Shown here: piece by piece, positions 37,944 through 48,900 of the stretch
Numbering within the stretch: position 1 is the stretch's first letter
Layout: every line of letters begins with the position of its first letter
Origin: Archilochus colubris
Lineage: Eukaryota > Chordata > Aves > Apodiformes > Trochilidae
DNA length: 64,000 nt
NCBI GenBank assembly: GCA_023079485.1
Contig: CM041083.1
Location: 58,367,847 to 58,431,846 of the forward strand
Direction of reading: 5' to 3'
Notes under the pieces: model-generated
What the model saw: the letters and a program-made list of their open reading frames with translations, nothing else
Database searches by the model: none
Told to the model about the DNA's origin: nothing
Translations under genes and position numbers: made by a program

Positions 37944-40135
37944 GCTCTAGCTTAACTAGGCATTGCACAGAAATTCTCCAGAAACAAAGGGAAGTCGCAG
38001 ACACCCAACTGTTTCTTAAAAATATCACATTATTTACCTCTAAGTGTCCAAATATAGGCCCCTGAAGATAGCAGAGGAAGGGGCTTTTGACCACATTGGC
38101 CACAGCTGCAAGTGTTTGCTGCTGCACTAGTAACACAAGCAAGAAATAACAGTGCACAGAAGGAATGGAAAATAAAAGAGGACAGATGAAACAAGCAACA
38201 CAGGATTTAAGTGTGTTTTAGAGTGGGGGTCAGGGTTTTGAGAGAGCCCAAGGAATAGGGTGCAAGGCAACAACAGAACTGCTGCCTTTTGCCCTCCCTG
38301 CTCTGTGTACAAAATTTCTTTAGCCCTCAAAAGCTGGAATTTGAAGAGCAAAGACAGAGTTTTCACACAACTGAGACACACAACTCGATGCACAATTTTA
38401 CCAAGTGCGTGCCAACACGGAGCCCTAATTATCTGTGCTGTCGTGTGTAATTAGTCAGTCTTGAACATGCGGTAATCATAAGTATGTGAATATTAGGTAT
38501 GCTTCATACATTCAATAGCATCCTGTGTTTGTACACAGGCAACTCTTCATAAGTATAACTATGATCATGCCCTGAAAGGGGAGAGCAAAATAAACAAAAG
38601 ATTTAGAGTATAGGTCATTTCTCTTGAGACCTTATATGAAGCCAGAAAATTCCTTTCTAAAATACATAACAGAGTGGTTTCTGTGCTTTTTTCTTTTAAA
38701 TAATTGGACACGGTGCTGCCATGGTGTACATTAATGACAGAAATTGAAGATCATTATTAAAGCCTGCTGTGATCAATATAGGGAAAACAAGAGGACAGAC
38801 ATGAGCAGGCAGTCCTAGAACACTCTTTTTAAGGTCAGTGAAAGTTACTGTGTGATTGCATTGGAAAATGGACATTATTAGAGAACTATAAATCTGGAAA
38901 TGGAGGAATGATGCAGTCAAGAAATATCATTGTGCACATCTCAGCACACCTGAACAGTCTTTCACATAGCTGAACCTCACATTTGCAAAAAATCTGGACC
39001 TACTCAAACACAAAATTCAGTATATAAAACAGGATTAACTTCAACTAAATCATAAAAAGGCTGGCTAAATATACAAGACAGATCTAATCCATCTCTTTCT
39101 CTTATTCTGGGTATCAGAAAGATTGAAGTGTTAATAGCAGTCTTACTGGCTCATTACCTTACAGGCTTTAAAAATCTGCATTAAAATAGATTTCAAAAAA
39201 TCTTTTTCAAATCAAGTACTGCAACTACATCAAACAGAGTCCCAGTTTTATCAGAGATATGCTGCTTCATGTCAGTCAGTTGACACAACCACACGTCTGC
39301 CTCTGTGCTAAAGAGATGTGCATGCAGGGAGGAGGGGAGTGAAAGGAGGAGAGCACGAGCACCTCTGCAAACATGCTGTTACACATTTTTTTTTTTTCCT
39401 TCCAGTTGGAAAAAATTCTTAGCACAGCTCAATCAAATCTATTGAAAAAGAGCTAGGAACTCATTCAACCACCCTCTTTCAACAAGCTCTTTATCCTGGG
39501 CCTCATCCCAAATGTGCTGAAGACCATGGGAGTTCCTCAGCCGACCTCAGTGGGTTTTGGATCAGACTTACTCTGCAAGTTATCTCATTTGATACGGTCG
39601 TGTTAATTGGCTGTGCTGATGGAATGAAAAGTTTTGCAGAACACGAGAAAGGCTGACAAAGTCTGATTGATGGAAAGCCACAGGCTGGAGCCTGATAGAG
39701 GCAATGTAATGATTTTGCCTTTGCTGTACAGACACTAGTCTGATCAAGAGTGAAGCAAAAAAATAATTTGGGCAATGTGAAGATTACTTCTCAACTACCA
39801 AATAAGTTACTTAGCCCACTTCTTATATTTACTGTAACAACACTGGTCCTGTTCCCAATGGCCCCTCTCTTGGAAATGCTTTAGCCATATGTAGAAATTG
39901 GCAACACCAACACTGTAGCTTCCCTGTGCCACTCAGCCACATCCCAAGGCACTGTGAAGAAGCCTTTTTAGCTCTGGTCTCCTCTGATAGATGAACAACA
40001 CTGTGAAAGACTTTCAGAGCAGTAATGGCTGCAGCACACTGTAGATTTGCATTAAAAAAATATACTGTCCATGTTGTCATAGTGTGTTTTATCAATAAAT
40101 TTTCTGCATTTGCTGTCTCAGAGGGATCCATAGAG

Positions 40136-40402
40136 CAGTGAACTCCAAATCTTTTTGATTGTGCAACCCTAACAGTAAAAAAATTTTGAGCACACACCCA
40201 ACATATGGATATATACTTATTTATAAATTATACACATGAACTTCTGTATTCATAAATTATGTACATTATAAAACATACACAAAAGCAGAAATTAAAAAAG
40301 GATGAGATGTAATAAACTTTTTTTCATTAATAGTACAAAAGATGTTTTTCCCACATCCTAACAGATTATTTTGCACATCCCTTGGCACTTTGTTGCCATA
40401 CA
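40136..40402 (+). mobile_element. decayed hAT-like (Charlie-type) non-autonomous DNA transposon
   Basis: The segment begins CAGTGAACTCCAAATCTTTT, close to the CAGTGGTTCTCAAACTTTT terminal repeat shared by many hAT-Charlie elements. It continues with GATTGTGCAACCC and CAGTAAAAAAATTTTGAGCA, and an AT-rich centre containing GTACATTATAAAACATACAC. Near its end are CCCACATCC and AGATTATTTTGCACATCCC blocks, then a CACTTTGTTGCCATACAG end that may be the decayed inverted terminal repeat. I match this from remembered amniote hAT consensus words. It has no coding capacity. An 8-bp target duplication could not be recognised, and the borders are approximate. Confidence 0.5.
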
Positions 40403-43283
40403 GAACTCAGATATGTTCCTTTCTGAATTGCCAATGGCATTTCAAAGTCTTAACCAAATACACACAGACCCTGGCCTCTTCTTCAGGCAAGAAGCTGGCC
40501 CATGAGTGCTGGGCAGCACAACAAATGATTGCTTTCTGCATCTGCTGGTTGTCACTGTAACCCACGACTGCTTGGTGCTGCTGCCTTCTGCTCAGTGCTT
40601 AGTATTTATAAGGCTGTCTCTCAATTTTCAGTAGTAATCAGTGAGTCTAAAAAACCCTCTTCTTTAGAGCACATTATTTATATTCTGAGAAGAGAATTTA
40701 AAATTACAGTCTTCTCATATTTGTTTTTATGGATTGAAAAATCAAATTATGCTTTCTTACATCTTTCACTTAGTATCTTCTTGTGTCTCCCTTCCCTTCT
40801 GTCCTACTGAAGACATCAGTCTATCTTTTTCCTATTTTCATAGATATAAGTATGCCACCCTCTTTTCTGCCTCTCAGCAAAAGCTTTCCCCAAATCTGGC
40901 CACCGAGACAAATTTTTTGGCTCCTTTTTACCTCTTTCCTTATAAGATCTCTTACTCATCTCTTAGGAAAAAACCACACCTCAAATTAATGAATTCTGAG
41001 GCATGAAGACAAGGATGTGTTACTGAGCTTATTCATAGAGAGGAGGCAAAATCACCTAATAAGATAGAGCTCTAAAGCTTTATGAGTTCATGAGAAGGCT
41101 TATAGGGAATAACACAGGTGTCTGCAATCGCAGGGGATTGGGCTCAGCATCTCAGGAGCCCCATTCCCAGGTGCAGCCTCTCACCCACCTTTACCTCTCT
41201 TACTGGTCTGCACTATAAGCAGTGGAAAGCAGTAAAAAAAAAGGTTGTTTTTATTATTTTGTTTTGACAGGCCTCCCCATTCCTGTATTGCACAAGCTAG
41301 AAAACAGCCATGTCAGATTTAGAGCACCACACCTACCAGTGCTTCCAGTCAAAGGTAGAGCCTCCACACTTGTCTTCACACCGACTGCTTTCCCTGTAAG
41401 CCATCCCCTTATTAACATCAATTGCAAATCACACCACAGAGGTGAAATTCATCACTGTGCAGAGTCAGCGGGTATCCTACTTCAGCCCATCAAAACAGGG
41501 CTTATATTAAACACTTAAGCAGAGCTTAGGCCTTATATTAAGCCTTTGTAGAGGGTGTACTGCACTTTTTCTGAGCTACATTTCATGCAAAGCATAGCAC
41601 TAGGAAAACGCACTTCAGCACTTAGCCACTCTGCAAATAGATATTACAAGGAAAAAAAAAATCTTCAACAGATAGGCTAAGGGGCACTATATTATGAAAC
41701 AATTGAATGTGTTTTTTTTTAATGCCATTTTATTCTCAGAAATTGATCGCTTTTCTGAGAAAATTGTAAGTGATGTGATCTGATAACCTGTAATAAAAGC
41801 ATTACGTTCCCTCAAATCCAGAACTTAGAAAGTGGAAAATACCTTTAACGCTTCTCAAACTACATGAGATTCCAAATGCATGTCTTTGTTACTGACATAC
41901 CAACAGGAAAACATTCTTAGAAAAGACTCAGAAAACCCCCACTAAAAACAGAAGCTAGTGTTCAAATATGATGTTTCTTAATAAGTTTTACAGCAAAGTA
42001 GTTCCACTGACTTCTGTGAGGAGAAAAAAAAACAAAAACAAAAATAAACAAAAAAACCCCCACTAATTTATGTTAAAGGGAAAAGCATAACTGCTTCTTA
42101 GAAACTCTAAAACCCTCATACTATCTAACTTGCTGTCCTGACAAGTGTATCCTGCTGTAAAGATGAGGAACCACAGATGGCCTGAGACTGGGATAGGGGA
42201 GGCACCATAGGGCTCTCAAAACTGTCACATCCAAAAACCTGAACCTACACTATTTTCCTGTTCTTCTTCACACATCATTGGCAAAACTATGACTGTAGGA
42301 AAAACCTGTACTGCTACAGGACTACTAGTCCACCACATTGACCATCCACCTTGCACTAGCAGAGCCATGTTCACTGCAGCATAGCAAGGCCAAAATGCTT
42401 AGTGAGGCTCTACCAGGGGAAGCTTAGTGAAGCTCTACCTGTATGCATCAAGGGCCATGTTTTAATACTGCCTGCACATCATCATCATGTAGTACAGAAT
42501 CAAACATTAAGCCCAGTTTATTCCCCTGAGAACAAGGGAGGAGCACTGCGATGGATAGGTGAGACGCATCCTATTCTGGCCAGATGGTTTCTCTTCTGGC
42601 TGAGGGGAGGAAAAATCCACAGCTCTTTTAAACACTTCACCTTAAATTAAAGTACTCCTCCATCAAAGTTTGAAGGCACACTAGAGGGGTGGCACATCAC
42701 TGCAGAGCTTCAGATTCACACCTAGTTTCTACTTAGTAAGGGCAACATCTCCCTCCATGTTGGATCTCAAGGATTTCACAACCATGAAATCCTTCCAGAA
42801 ATGGATTCTGCTGCCCAACAGCACCAGCACGGGCTCCCTTTGTAGAAGAAATGTCTATGAGGGTGTTCCAGAGGATACAAAGCAGGCTGTTTCACCTGGG
42901 CTGAGAACACTCCGCATTGGTTACCAATTGCAGAATTATTGTCCCTCAGCTAATTAATCATGTTGTCTGCAAGCAAGAGAATCTCACTGATCTTAAAATG
43001 TGTTACCCGCATGTAAGCTATGAGATCGGAGCAGAATACAGGATGAGGATTTTCAGCATTTTATTTCAGTAGATCCTGTCCTTTGCATAAGACTACCACC
43101 ATTTAAATGTTGGTTCAAAATCAGTAAACTTTGGTTTATTTTAAAGGAACTGGAGGAGAAAAACTGCAAGAATATCTCTCAAAATTGCCAACTAAATCTT
43201 ACACCTATTTTATAAATTTGGTATAAGGAATGTCAAACTTCCATACAAACCTGTGCAGGTGTGTGTGCATATGTGCATGGACC
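40403..43283. other. TBXAS1 intron 1 sequence, no gene seen
   Basis: Non-coding sequence with an A/C low-complexity tract (about 42027-42060) and a two-copy 25-bp duplication (42397-42439, listed separately). A run of pyrimidine-rich sequence lies at 40730-40960. No coding exon identified. Confidence 0.55.
42397..42439 (+). repeat. two-copy tandem duplication, 25-bp period
   Basis: GCTTAGTGAGGCTCTACC at 42397-42414 is repeated as GCTTAGTGAAGCTCTACC at 42422-42439 with one mismatch. A small local duplication. Confidence 0.85.
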
Positions 43284-43645
43284 GAATCATAGAATCATAA
43301 AATCACAGAATGGTTTGGATTGGAAGGGACCTTAAAGATCATCTGGATCTGACTCCCCCTGCATGGGCAGGGACACCTCCCACTAGACCAGGTTGCTCAA
43401 GGCCCCATCCAACCTAGCCTTGAACACTTCCAGGAAGGAGGCATCCACAACTTTCCTGGGCAACCTGTGCCAGTGTCTCACCACCCACACAGGAAAAAAT
43501 TTCTTCCTCATGTCTAACCTAAATCTCCCCTCTTTCAGTTTTAAACCATTGCCCCTTGTCTTCTCACTACACATCCATGCAAAAGTCCTGCCCTGGTTAA
43601 CTTGTAGGCCACCTTCAGAATATTGCTTGGAAAATCTTTCCAAAG
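43284..43645 (-). mobile_element. CR1 LINE, 5'-truncated, minus strand
   Basis: Read on the minus strand this is a CR1 3' end. It holds an open remnant of ORF2 containing RFRLDMRKKFFPVWVVRHWHR and then LPRKVVDASFLEVFKARLDGA. It ends with the GGTCCCTTCCAATCCAAACC block and a GATTCTATGATTC tail at 43284-43310. The GGTGTCCCTGCCCATGCAGG block and the VDASFLEVF wording mark a different subfamily from the copies at 33946 and 59140. The 5' border (higher coordinate) is approximate. Confidence 0.94.
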
Positions 43646-45618
43646 AAAAAGCTTTTCCAGGAAAGCTTCCATGAACTATTTTCCCTGCTTATATCATCCC
43701 CTACTTATGTAACCAAAAAAAGAAAGAGCAAAACATGATACATATTATTGTCCTGTTTGATTGTCAATGCACAAGCATGAGGGTGTGCACAGAGTCATAA
43801 ATCATGTCCCATGGCCACCTCTCCCCAACCTGTGTGGCAGCAGAACAGTTCCTTCTCAAAAGACATAGGACAGTGCTAAGAGCTGATGTCTGCCTTTGCC
43901 CTTCATGTACATCCAGAGGGGAGCGTGATCTATAGGCAAGAATGAGAACATATGAGTGTTCACCTTCATCAATCAGCAGAAATTACACAAAAGGGGCCTC
44001 AACCCAAAAAATCCCCTCACACCTTGTAGTTTCTCCCATGAGTATGCATTCAGTTTTTCCTCCCACTCCTTTTATACATATTCCTTGTGTCCCCGCCAAG
44101 AGCTGCACAAGCCCATCAGGTGAAAAAGACCTTTATAAAGCTCATAGGTGCTGCTGTGCATTGCTGTTCATGTAATAAATATGGCCAAGAAGTCAAATGA
44201 TTATATATGCCTTCAACGGGCTGAGGAAGGATGGACAAGTGTAAGAGAAGGGGAAGGAGGAGGGGATACAAGTTTAACACTACAGCATTGTCTTCATGGA
44301 TATTTTTGTTTAAAAAACAAACCCAAAAAGACCACCAAAAAACCAACAAACCCTGGTGTGTACATCCAACAGAGCAAATTCAAAGAAGCCAGGGTTCTGG
44401 ATTTTTTCAGAATGTGATGTGCTAGGTGAGAGTTGACACTATGCATACAATGCAAGAAATGCACAAAAGGATTACTCACACAGCCAATTGCAAACCAGAG
44501 TTCCTACAGCTGGATGAGTGTAAAGACTAAATTGAGTCACAGAAAATATATGTCAAATCAATATTATCCACAGACAGAAAGAGCAAATCTTTGTCGGGAG
44601 GCAGTTTAAAAAACCCTCCCCCCTTTCTCTCTGCAATCCATCCCCCTCCAAATATATATGCTGTTTGTGAAAGGTCTCTTGGTACTATGAGGTGCTACTG
44701 GAAGGGTACCATCAGAACCAACAGAGAGAGGGGCGAAGGAGGATTCATGCTGAGCTGGCAGTCACCATGGTTCTGAGGGACTGACAATGCTGTGCCAAAG
44801 CTGCCAGAGCCAGTGAGGACATGGGCTTGGTGCAAAGGACACCTTGGAGGGTCCATGGTGGCTCCTCTGGACACTTGTATGGGTCAGGAAACAAGGTGCA
44901 CCAGAAACCTTGGGCCACAGCCTCTCCTGTTCTGGGCACCTGCATTCTGCAAGGGCAAATACTCGTGTTAATCATTCAGAATGGGGCTCTCATAGTAAAA
45001 CAAGCTATATGGATCAGGAGCAAATAGGCAAGCAATGAAACATGAGAAGAAGCAAGGTTTTCTCTAACAGTACAGAGTAACAGCAGCCACCTAGCACTGG
45101 CAGCCTGTCTTCTCAAAACCAGCCCAGGATGGCCATGAATTTGAGATGAACACCACATAGTCTTCCTTCCAGCCCAAGTCATTTATGTAGGAGACCATCA
45201 CACGCACTAGGAACTCAGCTCAGCCCATCTAATGCAGGGCAAGTAAGGCACAGACAAGCCCAGGCAGCTTTCAGACAGTGACAGGCCACTCACTGCAACC
45301 ACAACTTTCCCCTTGTTCTGTAATCACCCTCTGCAGAACAATTGAAATATGGGTCCTAGAATTTATTCTTGACGCTTCACTTTGTTATCAATATTCAGGA
45401 AACACTGCAGCTACACTGGGGAGAAAAGATAGTTTCGTGGTACTCATTTTTCACACAAACACAATACAATGCCATGCATAAGATCTAGCACACTGACAAG
45501 AAAGCCCAAAATTCTAGCTCCACTCTTAGCTCTGACCTCTCAGTCCTCTGACAAGAGGACTTGTGCACCAGTGGCAAATCCTTTCCCTTTGTTGAAGCTC
45601 TCCCACCTTCAAACTGGA
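43646..45618. other. TBXAS1 intron 1 sequence, no gene seen
   Basis: Non-coding sequence between a CR1 copy and a solo LTR. Several overlapping short open frames at 44745-45182 are shadows of one another in a slightly GC-richer patch and carry no recognisable domain. Confidence 0.55.
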
Positions 45619-45623
45619 AAAAC
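45619..45623. repeat. target-site duplication AAAAC, left copy
   Basis: AAAAC directly precedes the LTR end and is repeated at 45947-45951 on the other side, as expected for a 5-bp retroviral integration duplication. Confidence 0.8.
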
Positions 45624-45946
45624 TGTAGCAGACGAAACCTTTCTTGGGGCACGGCGCTTCGAAGTCAAGCAGGTGTTCTTGTTGGGGTGCACAAACAGTG
45701 CTCTGATCTTGTCACCTTTAGACTTGGCTGGCCTTGTTCCGTGCTTCTGTTTCAGCCTCAGCTCACCTCCCCCTCTGGCTCCTCGAGAGTGAGCTGGGCA
45801 TTCACTCGGAAGGTCACCTTTTATTGGTTGCCCAATCCTGCTCATGCGCAGCTGGGGTAGGCCTTAATGGGGCACAGGTGGGCTTGGCACAAGCTCACGC
45901 CTCCCACCTCGTAATTAGCCACACCTGGTTGCCTCATTTCACTACA
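45624..45946 (-). mobile_element. solo LTR of an endogenous retrovirus, 323 bp
   Basis: Read on the minus strand it starts TGTAGTGAAATGAGG and ends CGTCTGCTACA, so the ends form TGTAG...CTACA inverted repeats. A 5-bp AAAAC duplication flanks both sides. Inside there is a CCAATAAAAGG stretch (about 45821-45831) that could serve as TATA-like or polyadenylation signal, downstream of a GCGCATGAGCAGG box. The element is CpG- and GC-rich compared with its surroundings, suggesting it is fairly young or was not long methylated. No internal retroviral sequence, primer-binding site or second LTR is next to it, so it is a solo LTR left by recombination. The family is not identified; a 5-bp duplication is compatible with ERVL-like or some gammaretroviral-like avian ERVs. 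Confidence 0.9.
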
Positions 45947-45951
45947 AAAAC
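45947..45951. repeat. target-site duplication AAAAC, right copy
   Basis: Second copy of the 5-bp duplication flanking the LTR at 45624-45946. Confidence 0.8.
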
Positions 45952-48900
45952 CAATGTTCTTAAAAGAATTTCAGGGGTTTTTTACTGTGTAGTTGAAGTC
46001 TTAAGGCAAAATGTGCTGCAGAAACCAGTATCAGAAGTACAATTCTGTGCTGTGTTAGAGTAACTTCTCTAAAGGAATGTCACCTTTCACTTCTTAATGC
46101 CCACACTTTCAAACCTAAACACTGCTCAGCAGCTGATTCTGTTTTCAGGATCAATAATTCAGAACTGTGGATGAAACTGGTCAAACCTCTTCTGTCCTTC
46201 GTCAGTGCATACTCCTCTTAAGCTCTTGACATTTTTAACAAGCATCCATTTACCAAGCATTATTTAAATGCAGTCTTCTGGTTGGACAAGACAGACTGCA
46301 AGCCACCATCAAACCCAGGGAAAAGCTATGCATAATTTAACCTAGAAAGAATTATGTACTTTAATTTGGACCTGTTACAAACTGTTTCATTTCTGATAGT
46401 GGGATTTTCTTTGGAGATAGGGCAGACAAATGTACGGCTTCAATGGCTAAACTCTGGAAAACACAGCAACAAGAAAGTTGCACAACTGATCTAGTGGAAG
46501 AAGCTTTTCACATTGCTGGAGTGCCCCAGCTTTTGAAAGCAAAGGCTTATGAGATTTGGATTAGTTTGGCTGGCATAATAAAAGTACAGTGGGAATCTGA
46601 CTTACTTTTTGGGAAGCAGAATTAACTTCAACGCATCTCTCCTTATTTTTTGGTGCTTACTATCAAGCAGAATCCCCTGTCCACCCCACCAGTTCCCTTC
46701 CAAGTTGTGCTAGTAGGAAGGCTTCACTTAGGAATGTGGAGGGTACAGACAGATGGCTTCCGTGTTTATTCTTTTATTAGGAATTTGTTTCAGTGAGCAC
46801 CTCTATCATAACACAGCCTAATTTATGCTTATCTTGCAGCAGGGAAGACAAATGCACTAAACTTTCCACAGAACAAGATGACCTCATGCTTTAAAAGATA
46901 TTTTTTAAAGGATTTTGGTAGGGGACAAGAATTTGCCCTTAACAGCAAGCTGCAACCCAGAACCCATGTCAGTCCAATTGACTCAATACATTACAATCTA
47001 CTGACAAATTCTTATTACAAAGCTCTTCATTTCAAGAACGACCTTTATGGTTTACACACATCTTGGGGGCAAGCCAGTCGCTTTCTCTGGGGCACTGGCA
47101 ATCTTCATTCCAGCAGGATCAAGGTGGTGATTGCACTTCATTAAGAGCTGGGATAGAATGCAAAGACTTTTCATTTACCTTTATCTGAGTACTGAGCAGA
47201 GGTTTCTGCACTTTCATTGCAGTAGTTGAATTTCAGTGGAGAAATAGATGGTGGAGAGGTACTTGGACAGGGGTGGTAGATCTAAGTTTCATAGAAGGTC
47301 ACAAAGCTGTGTCAGAGAAAAGAGCCTTGTATCTAGTAGGCTCACAGTTAAATACTGCAATGGAAAATCTAGATCAGCTCCACTGACTGAGGGAATTAAT
47401 TCTTCCCTATACCCCTCAGCACTACGTGCAGAGATAAAGGTTTGCCCCTTGATGCTTAGCAGAAGTCTGACTTTTGAGTCAAAACAGCACTGTGTCATCT
47501 GGCCGTCCGGGCTAAACGGTGCATGTGGCATCTGCTTGGTCTTCTCAGACTAAAGAAATGCTGGAGATAAAGTATGTGCAAATAAAAATAGTTTCAAGAA
47601 GAATGCTGATGATAACACCCAGTAGTACCTTGTTGCTTCATGCTTCCAAACGTTCTTAAAAGGCTGCTCATGCCTCACGGGGAAACAGGCAGCACTTTCT
47701 GCTTACAGAAATAACTTACACTCCAAATTTCATCCTCCCTAATGCTATTAGGAGAGATATTGGCACATAAACAGGATGAACACGTCCAGGAGGCTTTTTG
47801 ATCAGTAACAGACCCTGATCCCAAGGACACCAGTAGCCCTCATGCTCCCTTTGTAGCCCAGGGACTGAAGCAAAGGGTCAAAAAGGGAAAAACAACCGTC
47901 ACGATTATCTGTAGCCAAGATGACTGTAAGGTCTGAGGGCTCAGATTTCAGATGGGAAAATGAGAAGTCCATGACCCACAAAACCCTCAAGCAGTCCAAC
48001 TTCTATTTTAAAGAGTGAAGGAGAATGCAGGCTCTGTAGAGACACCTGAAAACTAAAAAAGAAAAAAAAGTGCAGTCGGACCCACCTTTCAAGAAAAACA
48101 AGAGCTGTGTTGCATCATGTGCAAAATAACGTCTGGCCTGTATGACCTCCAACACCATGAAGCAATAGAAAGGGGAAAAAACAAACTATCCAGCTACCTG
48201 AGTGAAGAAAAATACTGAATTATTCTTTTTTAATCTCCAAGCACCAAAAGAGCTCAGGTAGATCAACAGCTATAAAAAAATATGTATATATTTTTATGAG
48301 AGAGAATCATATGAACCTCTCTGATGACGTGCTTTTCTAAAAATAAACATGGGCACTTATTTTGCCCCTGAACCCAACGAGGTGCATAAGATTGCATTAC
48401 AGCCTTACAGTCACATTGCAAGATAATGCGGGATGTGAGCCAGATTCTCACCTCACGTAAATCAGCACAGCACTGCTGGAGTCACTGCAGTTATTTTGAA
48501 CAGCCCCAGAGGAGGATCCAGCCACACATTTTTGTGTGATATACACAGCTCACAAGAAGCATGACCAGCTTTATTAAAGCTTGTGTTTTTCCAAACGTAA
48601 CTGTCTCACATGCTTCATTATTCAAATGTTATATTAAAAAAAAAAAAACAACGAAACTTGAGATCTCAAGATGCCCTGAGGACCAAAGATATTTTAAAGG
48701 AAATCAGTTAGAAATAAGGCAATGGGTATTTAAAGTTGGGTTTGTTTGTTTTTTCCCTGCTTGTCCCATTTAATGGGTCAGGAGAGTTAGTAGGTTAAGA
48801 AGAGAGTTACAAAGAGGCCCACTGAAACCTTCTTCTCATTCTTCTTGGCTAGATCAGAGGGAAGCTGGTTTGTTTATTTTTTCCTGTTATAGCATAGGTC

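Larger units (their letters stand above)
34545..40135. other. TBXAS1 intron 1 sequence, no gene seen
   Basis: Non-coding sequence with a 65-nt homopurine tract (35584-35648), a short TAAA run near 36280 and an A21 run (37923-37943). The overlapping minus-strand frames at 36891-37424 are two different phases without recognisable domains. At 35283-35303 a TAGCTCAGTTAGAGC string resembles a tRNA A box, but no tRNA fold follows. Confidence 0.55.

Noticed and set aside
41332..41400. minus-strand exon-like open piece with GTAGGT donor
   Set aside because: One of several chance acceptor/donor pairs; no anchor or known domain is encoded.
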